A DNA stretch of 64,000 nt from NCBI RefSeq assembly GCF_001021385.1, contig NZ_CP011773.1:5890001-5954000 (forward strand), read 5' to 3'. The stretch is from Mycobacterium sp. EPa45. Lineage in GTDB: Bacteria > Actinomycetota > Actinomycetes > Mycobacteriales > Mycobacteriaceae. The notes under the pieces are model-generated. The model made no database searches. It was not told where the DNA came from and saw only the letters and a program-made list of their open reading frames with translations. Numbering within the stretch: position 1 is the first letter of the stretch; every line of letters starts with the position of its first letter. The translations under genes were made by a program, and so were the position numbers. Positions 21,692 through 33,661 of the stretch are shown in pieces.

Positions 21692-23668
21692 CTACGGGCC
21701 GGTGGCCGGCAAGCCGGTATACGGAGTGCCCTTCAACGGCGGCTCGGGCAGATTGCAGCGCTGCAGCTCGTACTGCGGCACGCGATCGATGCGGTACCGG
21801 GTGAAATCGAGCGCGTGCAACACATTTGACACGAAGCGGCGGACGCCCAGGGGGGCGCGGATCGATTTGAGCATCGCATCGGTCTCGGGGCAACCCAGGG
21901 CCACCCCCGCCTCGGCGATCCAGCCCTCGTCGAGATAAGGCGGGACATACGGATGCTCTTTGAGCCAGGGGCCCTCGGCCACCGCCCAGTCCGGAAAGAG
22001 GTTCTTGTCGTGCCCGATCCGGCCGTCTTCCAGCCGCGCGGTGTGCGCTGCGATCGGGTTCGCGAGACCGATCTGGTCGATCACCCTGACATTCAGGCCG
22101 ACGTTCATGCCGAGCATGCCGAGGTTGGTGAAAAAGACTGTGTGCGGTGCTATTTGGCGACGCCAGGTGTCCATCGAGACACCGGGGGGCGGCGGTGGCG
22201 GCGGGTAGGCGGGCACCACATCCCACACGTCGTAGTTGCCCGCCGGCAGCAGCAGCGCGCCGTCGGGGGTGTTGTTGATCGCGGTCAGCACCGCGCGCAT
22301 CCGCGGGTAGTCGAGGTAGTCCGCCGCGGTCAGCGGGTGGGCATGACCGGTCGCCTGCGAATAGAACCGCCGCTCATCGACGATTCCCGAATAGGTGACC
22401 CGGGTGGCGTCGCGACCCATCCCCGGTGAGTTCGCGGCCCACAGCGACCAACCGACCAGCGCGAGCCACAATGCCACCGTCGTGCCGGCCAGCACGGTGG
22501 CACGCTCACGGGAGAACCTGACGGCGTCCGGCAGCACGACGGGAATCAGGGCAACCGGAGTCAGCAGGCAGAACACCGGCGTCAACAAGACCCGGCCATG
22601 CATGAAATCGCCGCCCTGCCGGATCCAGTACAGGGCCTGCAGTACGCCGCTGACGAGCATGAAAATCACGACGGCAGTGGGGCTTTGGATGCGACGAGCC
22701 AACCGTCGGGCGCTTCGGGATGCGTCCGGCGGGCCGGCCGCGGCTCGGCGTGCCGCCACCACCATCGCGCCAAGCGCCATCACGAGCAGGGCCGCCAGCC
22801 ACAGCGCATACGGCTGGTTGAAGTTGGCCAGATAGATCAGGCCTTGGCCCCACTTGTCCCCCGAGGCATCCTTGGCCAACGCGGTCTGCGGGAAAAGCAG
22901 CCCGTAGTAACCCATTCGGAAGATCTGATAGCCGACCGGGAACAGGCCGCCGGCGACGAGGATGAGCAACCGGGTGATCCAGCCGCGGGCGGCGATGAGA
23001 ATCATCACCAGCGCCAGTCCGCCGATCAGGGCGAGTTCGGGCCGGACCAGCACGCTCAAGCCGGCGACGAAGGCCAGCGCGGCGGTGAAAACGGGGCCGC
23101 TGCGGTGCAGCCGGGGCTGCTGCGACCAGACGACCATCATCCACCACAGCAGGCCGATCCAGGCGAGCACCAGGCCGTTCTCCAGCCCCGAGGTGGCGAA
23201 GTCACGCGCGGGCGGGATCGCGATGTACACCAGCGCGCCGGCCGGGAGAAACACCGCCCGGCGACCCTGCAGACCGGGCGCGAACAGCCTTGCGGTGCCG
23301 AGCATTACGAACACCACACCAGCCACCGACAAGCTCAGCGCGAGTGCCAGCGCCACGTACTCCAGCTGCACCGGGCCGGCGATCAGGGCACCGACATAGT
23401 TCAGGTAGGTCCACAGCGTGGAGGTGTTCGACTCCACCCGCTCGCCGGCATTGAACACCGGGCCGTTGCCGGCCAGCAGGTTGCGCACCGTGCGCAGCAC
23501 GATCAGACCGTCGTCGGCGATCCACCGTCGTTGCCAGGCACCCCAGGTCCACAGCGCCGCGACCACACCGACACTGACCCACAAGCTGATCCGGGCCGCC
23601 CGAAGGTACGTGGGCTGCGCCGAGGCCGGCTCGGGCGTCAGCCGCTCAACTGAAGGCGATCGCTGCAC
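21692..23668 (-). CDS. aftB: Arabinofuranosyltransferase AftB
   Basis: The 658-residue GT-C glycosyltransferase has about ten membrane spans in its N-terminal two thirds, then a soluble external domain of about 220 residues. The characteristic GT-C acidic pair is in WIADDGLIVLRTV near the first external loop. AftB adds the terminal beta-1,2-linked arabinofuranose from decaprenyl-phosphoarabinose, providing sites for mycolylation of arabinogalactan. Its start (GTG at 23668) overlaps the 3' end of ubiA by 23 bases, so the two are coupled. The 296 bases downstream towards the antigen 85 gene hold no recognisable gene. Confidence 0.93.
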   Translation of the reverse strand: MQRSPSVERLTPEPASAQPTYLRAARISLWVSVGVVAALWTWGAWQRRWIADDGLIVLRTVRNLLAGNGPVFNAGERVESNTSTLWTYLNYVGALIAGPVQLEYVALALALSLSVAGVVFVMLGTARLFAPGLQGRRAVFLPAGALVYIAIPPARDFATSGLENGLVLAWIGLLWWMMVVWSQQPRLHRSGPVFTAALAFVAGLSVLVRPELALIGGLALVMILIAARGWITRLLILVAGGLFPVGYQIFRMGYYGLLFPQTALAKDASGDKWGQGLIYLANFNQPYALWLAALLVMALGAMVVAARRAAAGPPDASRSARRLARRIQSPTAVVIFMLVSGVLQALYWIRQGGDFMHGRVLLTPVFCLLTPVALIPVVLPDAVRFSRERATVLAGTTVALWLALVGWSLWAANSPGMGRDATRVTYSGIVDERRFYSQATGHAHPLTAADYLDYPRMRAVLTAINNTPDGALLLPAGNYDVWDVVPAYPPPPPPPGVSMDTWRRQIAPHTVFFTNLGMLGMNVGLNVRVIDQIGLANPIAAHTARLEDGRIGHDKNLFPDWAVAEGPWLKEHPYVPPYLDEGWIAEAGVALGCPETDAMLKSIRAPLGVRRFVSNVLHALDFTRYRIDRVPQYELQRCNLPEPPLKGTPYTGLPATGP

Positions 23669-24560
23669 CGATGGTCCCGATCCACGCCAGCAACAGCAGT
23701 TGCAGCACCCGATCCTTCAACGCGATGTCCTCGGGTTCACCGGCCAGTCCACCGTCGACGTCGACGGCGTAGCGCAGGATCGCGATGGTGATGGGAATGA
23801 TCGTGACCGCGTACCACGACGCGTTCGCCCCGTCCCGCTCGAAGGCCCACAGGCTGTAGCAGACCACCATCGCGGTGGCCGCCACCGTCCAGACGAACCG
23901 GAGATAGGAGGCCGTGTAGCTCTCGAGCGACTTGCGGATCTTGGCGCCGGTGCGTTCGGCGAGTTGCAATTCGGCATAACGCTTTCCGGCCACCATGAAC
24001 AGAGAACCGAATGTCATCACCAGTAGGAACCACTGTGACAGCGGAATGCCCGCCGCGGCGCCACCAGCGATGGCTCGGATCAAGTAGGCCGACGACACGA
24101 TGCAGATGTCCAGCACCGCTTGATGTTTGAGCCCGAAGCAGTAGGCCAGCTGCATCCCGATGTACACAGCGATCACGATGAGGAGATTCACCGAGGCCAG
24201 TAGTGACAGCGCCAGCGCGCCGACACCAAGGACGACCGCGACGGTGTAGGCCAGCCATTCGGGGACCACGCCCGCGGCGATCGGGCGGAACCGTTTGGTC
24301 GGATGCTGGCGATCGGCCTCGACGTCACGCGAGTCGTTCACCAGATAGATGCACGACGCCGCCAGCGAGAAGGAGGCGAACGCGATCAGGATCTTGATCG
24401 CGACTTCGTCGTAGTCGTAGTTGATGTCACCGCCGAGTGCCGCGATCGGGGCGAGCAACACCAGCAGGTTCTTGACCCACTGGCGCGGGCGGATGGCCTT
24501 GATGAGCCCGGTGAACACATTGCTCGGCGGTCGGCCGACCGGCGCCGCTTCATTACTCAT
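23646..24560 (-). CDS. ubiA: Decaprenyl-phosphate phosphoribosyltransferase (UbiA/DprP synthase)
   Basis: The 304-residue integral membrane protein belongs to the UbiA prenyltransferase superfamily. It has about nine membrane spans and the first Asp-rich motif in NDSRDVEADRQHP (N-D-x2-D-x3-D), followed by KRFRPIAAG; a second acidic motif sits near TGAK/KRYAELQLAERTG. In mycobacteria the Rv3806c enzyme transfers 5-phosphoribose from PRPP to decaprenyl phosphate, the first step towards decaprenyl-phosphoarabinose, the arabinose donor used by AftB and the Emb proteins. It is encoded just after the PAP2 phosphatase thought to act on its product (six-base gap) and overlaps aftB. Confidence 0.95.
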   Translation of the reverse strand: MSNEAAPVGRPPSNVFTGLIKAIRPRQWVKNLLVLLAPIAALGGDINYDYDEVAIKILIAFASFSLAASCIYLVNDSRDVEADRQHPTKRFRPIAAGVVPEWLAYTVAVVLGVGALALSLLASVNLLIVIAVYIGMQLAYCFGLKHQAVLDICIVSSAYLIRAIAGGAAAGIPLSQWFLLVMTFGSLFMVAGKRYAELQLAERTGAKIRKSLESYTASYLRFVWTVAATAMVVCYSLWAFERDGANASWYAVTIIPITIAILRYAVDVDGGLAGEPEDIALKDRVLQLLLLAWIGTIGAAIAFS

Positions 24561-24566
24561 GGGCGC

Positions 24567-25101
24567 TCACTTCCGCGTCTCCTCCTGCGATGAGGCGAAA
24601 CAACCGGCCGTCCTCGCGACAACGGCGCCGACCGCCGCCCCGGCCAGGACGTCAGTCGGATAGTGCACGCCGAGCACCAGCCGCGACAGGGCCATCGCGG
24701 GCACCACCACCAGTGGCAGTCGCGAGCGGGTGGCTCGGCTCAGCAGCATAGCGCCGGCGGTGGTGGACGTGGCGTGCGCAGACGGAAAGCTGAGCGCGCT
24801 GGGCGTACCGACATTGACCGCGACCGCCGGGTGACTGGGCCGGGCGCGGTGCACCACCAGTTTGATCGCGATCGCGGCCGCGTGCGCTGCGACGGCACCG
24901 ACGCCGACCAGGATCCAGTCTCGTCGCCGCTTCGGCATGGCGAGCGCACCCAGCGCCGATAACGCGATCCAGCCCTGGGCATGCTCACCGAAATGCGACA
25001 TCGCCCGCGCCACCTCGATCACCTGCGGGGTACCGAGCGTGGACTGCACGGCGACCAGGGCGGCGACTTCGCCGGTCGCCGGCGGCGCGACGGGTTCGGC
25101 G

Positions 25102-25109
<8 letters not shown>
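24567..25109 (-). CDS. PAP2-type phosphatase (Rv3807c-like)
   Basis: The 180-residue membrane protein carries the complete phosphatidate phosphatase signature: KLVVHRARP (K-x6-RP), FPSAHATST (PSxH) and SRLVLGVHYPTD (SR-x5-H-x3-D), with about five membrane spans. In M. tuberculosis Rv3807c, between ubiA and glfT2, is the proposed phosphatase that removes the 5-phosphate from decaprenyl-phosphoryl-5-phosphoribose. The ATG at 25109 overlaps the glfT2 stop by eight bases, which fixes the start; a longer upstream reading is Arg/Cys-rich and lies wholly within glfT2. Confidence 0.92.
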
Positions 25110-28262
<3,153 letters not shown>

Positions 28263-28501
28263 CTAGGTTATCGGACCCGGGCGGTGTGACCCGCATCGCA
28301 AGCCCGGGCGCCGATGGGAAATCACGTGCGCTCGTACCGATTCAAGGTCGCAATTGGCTCACGATTCCGCATCGTCACTCTAGACACACCAGTCACACCC
28401 TTACCATCGATCACGTTGGCTTCGGTTCCGGCGCACGGCCGTTTTCGGGGCTCACGAAGTAGTCAGACACGAAACGTTGTCTAGATATTGAGGAGACTTC
28501 C

Positions 28502-29455
28502 GTGCCTAACCGCCGTCGACGCAAGCTCTCGACAGCCATGAGCGCAGTCGCCGCAGTGGCCGTCGCAAGTCCTATTGCCGCTATTGGTGTGGTCGAGCTG
28601 ACCGCGACCCCGCAGAAGGCACCCGAACAGCGCGAGTTCGTCCGCGCTGCGGTGGTGACCGATCTGCCCAACGAGTTGATGTCCGCGCTGCAGCAGGGCC
28701 TGTCGCAGTTCGGGATCAACTTGCCGCCGCTGCCGACCGGGTTGAGCCCGGCCGGTGCCCAGCCCGCGCAGGCGGGCCCGGCGCTGACCACCCCGAGTCT
28801 GGGCGCGCCCGGACTCACCACGCCGAGCCTGACCACGCCCGGTCTCACCACCCCGAGCCTGACCACACCCGGTCTCACCACACCGAGCCTGACCACGCCC
28901 GGACTCACCACCCCGAGCCTGACCACGCCGGGTCTCACCACACCGAGCCTGACCACGCCGGGTCTCACCACGCCGAGCGTCAGCACGCCAGGGCTCACCA
29001 CACCCAGCCTGACCACGCCCGGACTCACCACACCGAGCCTGACCACCCCGGGGGCCACGGTGCCGTCGGCGTCGGCGTCGCTGACCGATCCCGGGTTGAC
29101 CAACCCGGCGCTGACGACCCCGCAGCTCGGGGCCGGCACGCCGTCGCTGGCCACGCCGGGCTTGACCAGCCCGTCGGCGACCGGCCTCGGGCTGCCCAAC
29201 GAGGTGCCGATCAGTGCGCCCGCGGCAGGGACGTACCCGATCCTCGGGGGCGATCCCTCGCTGGCCATCCCCAGCGCGCCGGCTCAGTCCGGCGGGATCA
29301 TCAGTGATCTGAGCAGCGCCGCCAACCAGCTCGGCGTCGGGCAGGCCATCGATTTGCTCAAGGGCGTGGTCATGCCGTCGATCACCCAGGCCATGCAGAG
29401 CGCCTCGTCTGCCGCCGCCGCTGCCCCCGCGGCAGCCCCAGCTCCGGCCGGTTAA
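28502..29455 (+). CDS. erp: Exported repetitive protein Erp (PirG)
   Basis: The 317-residue exported protein starts at GTG 28502 behind GAGGAGA (about 28489-28495). An Arg-rich start and hydrophobic stretch form the signal peptide. A conserved N-terminal domain follows, then a central block of ten-residue repeats (TTPGLTTPSL type) that corresponds to the PGLTS repeats of M. tuberculosis Erp, then a conserved C-terminal domain with GVGQAIDLLKGVVMP and an Ala/Pro tail. Erp is a cell-surface protein needed for full virulence and envelope integrity in several mycobacteria; repeat number and sequence vary between species. It is divergent from glf. Confidence 0.93.
   Translation: MPNRRRRKLSTAMSAVAAVAVASPIAAIGVVELTATPQKAPEQREFVRAAVVTDLPNELMSALQQGLSQFGINLPPLPTGLSPAGAQPAQAGPALTTPSLGAPGLTTPSLTTPGLTTPSLTTPGLTTPSLTTPGLTTPSLTTPGLTTPSLTTPGLTTPSVSTPGLTTPSLTTPGLTTPSLTTPGATVPSASASLTDPGLTNPALTTPQLGAGTPSLATPGLTSPSATGLGLPNEVPISAPAAGTYPILGGDPSLAIPSAPAQSGGIISDLSSAANQLGVGQAIDLLKGVVMPSITQAMQSASSAAAAAPAAAPAPAG
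28801..29053 (+). repeat. 30-base in-frame tandem repeats of erp
   Basis: Eight consecutive 30-base units run from 28801 to 29040, with a partial ninth to about 29053. Each encodes a ten-residue Thr/Pro/Gly/Leu/Ser unit (core P-G-L-T-T-P-S-L-T-T). Units differ mostly at third codon positions, with one variant (PSVSTPGLTT) at about 28975-28995. A coding minisatellite, not CRISPR, because there are no unique spacers. Confidence 0.9.
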
Positions 29456-29471
29456 CGAAGACCTGCGTCGG

Positions 29472-29537
29472 AACGGCACCGCAGGGTGGGTCAGGCCGCT
29501 AGGTCAGTGAACCCGGAGAGGCCCCTGCGGTGCCGTT
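29472..29537 (+). terminator. Long inverted repeat downstream of erp
   Basis: A perfect 15-base inverted repeat, AACGGCACCGCAGGG at 29472-29486 and its complement at 29523-29537, encloses a 36-base loop. It starts 17 bases after the erp stop. It is probably a transcription terminator or a stabilising 3' structure; no U-tract follows. The rest of the 162-base gap to the amidase gene shows nothing else convincing. Confidence 0.6.
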
Positions 29538-29617
29538 GCAGGCTTCTGATGTCACTTTCTTCACACTGGCCCGTGTCGAAACACTGGTATCAAAGGGCAC
29601 ATACGTAACATCGCCTT

Positions 29618-31246
29618 GTGTTGTCCCGCCGACCTGCGCCGACGCTCGTGTTCACTGCGATCGCGGCGACCGTCGTGATCTTGCCGTGGGCGGTCACCGG
29701 CGTGCCCGGCTCCCAGCCCTCGGATGGACCGAAGGCCGCTGACACGGTTCTCGCGCAGCAACCGCTGACCGGAGTGGGTGGCGGAGTGACGGTCCGCGAG
29801 ATCAGCCAGCAGAAACCTTTCTCCATGGTCGCCCTGACGGGGACCGACCTGACGGGAACGTCAGCCCGGGTGCGCGCGAAGCGACCCGACGGTTCCTGGG
29901 GTCCGTGGTACGACGCCGACACCTTGGAGTCCAACGCCGACGACAGCCAGCGCGGCGGTCCGCGCGGCACCGACCCCGTTTTCGTCGGGACTACGACGTC
30001 GGTGCAGATCGCGGTCACCCGGCCGCCCAATGCACCGGTCACCACCGCTCCGCCGGAGACCGGACTAGATGCCGGCAAGGAACTCGGCTACGTGCCCGCC
30101 ACCGCCGAACAGCCTTTTGCACAGAATATTTCGGCGGTCTTGATCACCCCACCCAAGGCGCCGGTCGATTCACAGTGGCAGCTGCCGACGGCGGCGTTGG
30201 GACCGGGTCAGCCGCCGAACATCATCAGCCGCGCCCAGTGGGGTGCCGACGAGCACATCCGTTGCGGTAACGCCGCCTACGGCAACGGGATTCGGGCCGC
30301 GGTGGTCCATCACACCGCGGGCAGCAATGATTACGCGCCCGAGGACTCGGCCGAAATCGTGCGCTCGATCTACGCCTATCACACCCGCACCCTGGGCTGG
30401 TGCGACATCGCGTACAACGCGTTGGTCGACAAGTATGGCCAGGTGTTCGAGGGCCGGGCCGGCGGTATCACCAAGGATGTATTGGGTTCGCACACAGGCG
30501 GTTTCAACACCGACGTGTGGGGCGTATCGATGATCGGGGATTTCGAGGAGGTGCCGCCCACCGAAATCCTGGTCCGAACGGTCGGCAGGCTGCTCGGTTG
30601 GCGGCTGGGCCTGGACCACGTCAACCCGACGGGCACGGTGATGCTGCGGTCGGCCGGCAGCGACTACACCTTCTTCCCCGCCGGGGCGACGCCCACACTG
30701 CCCACGATCTTCGCCCACCGTGACGTCGGCAACACGGCGTGCCCGGGCAACGCCGGCTATGCGGCACTCAACCAGATCCGCGACATCGCATCGAGATTCA
30801 ACCGGCCACCGGACCTGATGGACTCGCTGCGCGGCGGCGCGATCCTGGCCAAGTGGGAAGCCATGGGCGGCAAAGACAGTCCGCTCGGGATGCCGACCAC
30901 ACCGGAGGCGGCGGCCGACGGCAATGCGCGGTACGTGACATTCGAACACGGCGCCATCTACTGGTCACCGACCACCGCCGCGCAGCCGCTGACCGGTGCA
31001 ATCTACGAAGCCTGGGCATCGCTGGGCTACGAGCGCGGTGCCCTGGGCCTGCCGACCAGCGGTGAAATTCAGGAACCCGAATGGATCGTGCAGAACTTCC
31101 AGCACGGAACGCTCAACTTCGACCGGCAGACCCACAACGTGTTGCGGGTGGTCGATGGGCTCACCCTGGTGATGCCGCCACCCCCCGCCGACGGGCCCCC
31201 GGTGCAGCTGGAGCGGTTCAGCCGAATCACCAACCCGGTGACCTAG
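29618..31246 (+). CDS. Secreted PGRP/N-acetylmuramoyl-L-alanine amidase-like protein (Rv3811-like)
   Basis: The 542-residue exported protein has an N-terminal hydrophobic signal or anchor (TLVFTAIAATVVILPWAV), a linker domain, then an amidase_2/PGRP domain (about 200-390) with IISRAQWGADEHIRC, VVHHTAGSNDY (zinc His), GWCDIAYNALVDKYGQVFEG and AHRDVGNTACPG (His and Cys zinc ligands). The C-terminus holds LGFP-type cell-wall binding repeats (DSPLGMPTTPE; GALGLPTSGE). It should cleave the amide between muramic acid and the stem peptide, or bind peptidoglycan, outside the membrane. It matches the gene after erp in M. tuberculosis (Rv3811, csp). The start is GTG 29618. Confidence 0.9.
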   Translation: MLSRRPAPTLVFTAIAATVVILPWAVTGVPGSQPSDGPKAADTVLAQQPLTGVGGGVTVREISQQKPFSMVALTGTDLTGTSARVRAKRPDGSWGPWYDADTLESNADDSQRGGPRGTDPVFVGTTTSVQIAVTRPPNAPVTTAPPETGLDAGKELGYVPATAEQPFAQNISAVLITPPKAPVDSQWQLPTAALGPGQPPNIISRAQWGADEHIRCGNAAYGNGIRAAVVHHTAGSNDYAPEDSAEIVRSIYAYHTRTLGWCDIAYNALVDKYGQVFEGRAGGITKDVLGSHTGGFNTDVWGVSMIGDFEEVPPTEILVRTVGRLLGWRLGLDHVNPTGTVMLRSAGSDYTFFPAGATPTLPTIFAHRDVGNTACPGNAGYAALNQIRDIASRFNRPPDLMDSLRGGAILAKWEAMGGKDSPLGMPTTPEAAADGNARYVTFEHGAIYWSPTTAAQPLTGAIYEAWASLGYERGALGLPTSGEIQEPEWIVQNFQHGTLNFDRQTHNVLRVVDGLTLVMPPPPADGPPVQLERFSRITNPVT

Positions 31247-32062
31247 CTAGAGCCACCAACGTTCGAGGACTCGCGCCAGCCCGTCGTCGGAGTTCGGTGC
31301 GGTCACCTCGTTGGCGGCCGCGACCGCATCGGGGTGGGCATTGCCCATCGCGACGCCGAGGCCGGCCCAGCGCAGCATCGGGACATCGTTGGGCATGTCA
31401 CCGAACGCGACCACCTCATCGGCGGCGATACCCAGGGGTCGGGCGATGTGTTCGACGCCCGTCGCCTTACTGGTCCCGGTCGGGTTGATTTCGATCAAGC
31501 CGTTATTGGTGGAGTAGGTGATATCGCCGTGAGGCCCGATGTGTTCGGCGAGCGCGGCCGCCATATCCGCACTGCGGGCACCGGCCTTACGAATCAGGAG
31601 CTTCACTGCGGGTGCGCTGAGCAGGTCCTCGATCGCAACCTCGGTGTTGTCCGGGTTGAGCCAGGCGTGCTCGTATCCCGGTGAGCTGACGAATTGCGGT
31701 GTCGCCGAGTCGTGCGCGCTGCGGCCGACCCGCTCGACGGCCAGGCCCGCATCCGGGATCACCCGAGTAGCGATGTCCGCGAGCTCGCTGAGGACCTCGA
31801 TGCTCAACGTGCGCGCGGAGATGATGCGGTCCTGCTCGGGGTCGTAGATCACGGCACCGTTGGCGCACACCGCCATCGGCGCGAACCCCAGCTCTTCGAC
31901 GATCGGCGGGATCCACCGCGGCGGGCGGCCGGTGGCCAACACGAACTGAACACCCGCGGCCACCGCGGCCTGCACCGCGCGGCGGGTGCGCGCGGTGACG
32001 TGCTCGTCCTCGTCCAGAAGGGTGCCGTCCACGTCGGTGGCGATCATCGCGGGCAGCATCAA
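31247..32062 (-). CDS. HAD-superfamily Cof-type phosphatase (Rv3813c-like)
   Basis: The 271-residue cytosolic protein has HAD motif I TDVDGTLLDED (nucleophile and acid Asp), motif II in VLATGRPPRW, the conserved Lys in GTSKATGVEHI and motif IV FGDMPNDVPML. The type IIB cap of Cof hydrolases fills the middle. It probably dephosphorylates a sugar phosphate or nucleotide-like cofactor. It ends immediately against the amidase stop on the other strand, and its start overlaps the next acyltransferase stop by four bases in this minus-strand operon (33587 to 31247). Confidence 0.9.
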   Translation of the reverse strand: MMLPAMIATDVDGTLLDEDEHVTARTRRAVQAAVAAGVQFVLATGRPPRWIPPIVEELGFAPMAVCANGAVIYDPEQDRIISARTLSIEVLSELADIATRVIPDAGLAVERVGRSAHDSATPQFVSSPGYEHAWLNPDNTEVAIEDLLSAPAVKLLIRKAGARSADMAAALAEHIGPHGDITYSTNNGLIEINPTGTSKATGVEHIARPLGIAADEVVAFGDMPNDVPMLRWAGLGVAMGNAHPDAVAAANEVTAPNSDDGLARVLERWWL

Positions 32063-32805
32063 CGGTGTTCCGTTGCGCGGCGCGCACGTTCGGCCAACTC
32101 GGCCTCGTCGAGTTTCTTGGCCTCCTCGAGGGTGGGCGCCCCGCCCCCGAGTTCCGCCGGCACCCAGTACTCACCGTCCGGATGCGGATACGCCGTCTGC
32201 ACCTCACGCAGGATCGTGCTCATCTGCTCTCTGAGCGTCGCTTCCAGTTCCGTTGCCGTGCCCACCGGCGGCAGCGGCCGACCATATCGGACGGTGAACG
32301 GAATCCCGTTGCGTCCCAATTGTTTCGGATGATCCTTGGTCCACACCCGGTGGGCTCCCCAGACAATGCAGGGGACGATGGGCACCTGTGCCTCCAGCGC
32401 CATGCGCGCGGCTCCGCTCTTGAAGTCCTTGAGTACGAACGCCCGGCTGATCGTTGCCTCGGGGTACACCCCGACGAGCTCACCCGCCTTGAGCCGGCGC
32501 ACCGCCTCGGCGTACGCGTCGGCACCGGCCTGCCGGTTCACCGGGATTGTGCCGGTGTGCTTGATGAGGAAGTTGACCACCCGCACGTTTTGCATCTCCG
32601 CCTTGATCATGAATCGGATGCGACGCCTGCGCCGCCGGGTGCCGAGCGCGGCGGGCAGGAAATCGACGTAGCTGGTGTGATTGATTGCGACAACGGCGCC
32701 GCCGTGGGCGGGGATGTTGTCGAGACCCTCGAATGTGATCTTGGTCCCCGCCGCCCGGACCGCCATCGAGGCTGCGATCTCCAGGGTGCGGAAAACGGGT
32801 TCCAT
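32059..32805 (-). CDS. 1-acyl-sn-glycerol-3-phosphate acyltransferase-like (Rv3814c-like)
   Basis: The 248-residue protein has acyltransferase (PlsC) motifs in order: NHTSYVDF (N-H-x4-D), the substrate-binding region around FLIKHTGTIPVNRQ, GVYPEATISR (the usual EGTR replaced by EATIS) and VPIVPCIVWGAHRVW. It should acylate a lysophospholipid or related glycerolipid at the membrane. It is about 60 percent similar by eye to the next upstream gene, so the two are a tandem duplication, as in M. tuberculosis Rv3814c-Rv3816c. It overlaps the HAD gene downstream and lies five bases after the upstream paralogue. Confidence 0.9.
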   Translation of the reverse strand: MEPVFRTLEIAASMAVRAAGTKITFEGLDNIPAHGGAVVAINHTSYVDFLPAALGTRRRRRRIRFMIKAEMQNVRVVNFLIKHTGTIPVNRQAGADAYAEAVRRLKAGELVGVYPEATISRAFVLKDFKSGAARMALEAQVPIVPCIVWGAHRVWTKDHPKQLGRNGIPFTVRYGRPLPPVGTATELEATLREQMSTILREVQTAYPHPDGEYWVPAELGGGAPTLEEAKKLDEAELAERARRATEHR

Positions 32806-32810
32806 GCTGG

Positions 32811-33587
32811 CTACCCCGGCGGCCCTGGGGGGTCCGGGCGCTCGGCCCGCCTGGCGGCTTTCTCGGCGGCCTCGGCGGCGTCCATGGCGGAGGCTTCGGC
32901 CAGCGTCGGAGCACTCCCGCCCAACCGCCGCGGCACCCAGAATTCGCCGGGCGGGTAAGGGCCGTAGTCGTCCTGTACGCGTTCGAGCAGATGTTGCATG
33001 CGCGAGTGCAGCAGCGCGGTCAGCTCATTGGCCGGCAGCGTCGGCTCGATGGGCTCGCCGACCGCGATCGAGATCGGCACCTTGGGACGCCACATCTTGC
33101 GCGGGTGCCCCTTGGTCCAGATGCGCTGGGCGCCCCACACGATGTGCGGGATGATCGGCACGTCGGCTGCCAGAGCCATCCGCGCCGCCCCGGACTTGAA
33201 CTCCTTGAGCTCGAAGCTGCGGCTGATCGTCGCCTCGGGATAAACACCGACCAGCTCCCCGGCCTTCAGCGCCAGGCACGCCGCGTCGAAAGAGGCGGCG
33301 CCGCTGGCCCGGTCCACCGGGATGTGGCGCAAGCTGCGCATGATCGGGCCGGTGGCCTTGGCGTCGAACACCTCGCGCTTGGCCATGAACCGCACCTTGC
33401 GGCCGTGGCCCTGCAGATAGGCAGGCAGTCCGGCGAAGGTGAAGTCGAAGTAGCTGGTGTGGTTGATCGCCACGACCGCCCCACCGGTGGCGGGCAGGTT
33501 CTCGACGCCGGTGACCGTGAACTTCAAGCCCTGCACGCGCCAGATCAGGCGGGCGAGCTGAATGACCGTTCCGTATACCGGTTCCAC
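32811..33587 (-). CDS. 1-acyl-sn-glycerol-3-phosphate acyltransferase-like (Rv3816c-like)
   Basis: The 258-residue paralogue of the preceding gene has NHTSYFDF, LRHIPVDRASG, GVYPEATISRSFELKEFKSG and VPIIPHIVWGAQRIW, all PlsC-type motifs. The GTG at 33587 (V-E-P-V-Y-G-T-V) is chosen because it aligns with the start of the paralogue (M-E-P-V-F); a GTG at 33647 adds 20 residues but leaves only 14 bases to the divergent gene at 33662. Likely role: phospholipid acylation at the membrane. The C-terminal Ala-rich tail (AAEKAARRAERPDPPG) resembles the tail of the other copy. Confidence 0.85.
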   Translation of the reverse strand: MEPVYGTVIQLARLIWRVQGLKFTVTGVENLPATGGAVVAINHTSYFDFTFAGLPAYLQGHGRKVRFMAKREVFDAKATGPIMRSLRHIPVDRASGAASFDAACLALKAGELVGVYPEATISRSFELKEFKSGAARMALAADVPIIPHIVWGAQRIWTKGHPRKMWRPKVPISIAVGEPIEPTLPANELTALLHSRMQHLLERVQDDYGPYPPGEFWVPRRLGGSAPTLAEASAMDAAEAAEKAARRAERPDPPGPPG

Positions 33588-33661
33588 AGCGGTCAGCCTA
33601 TCTCGCGAACTTCCGGCAGCTAAGCTCGTGGCGGGTACAGCTACCACGGAAAAGGGGATTT

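Noticed and set aside
28801..29053. CRISPR-like regular repeats
   Set aside because: Units are back to back with no unique spacers and translate in frame as part of Erp.
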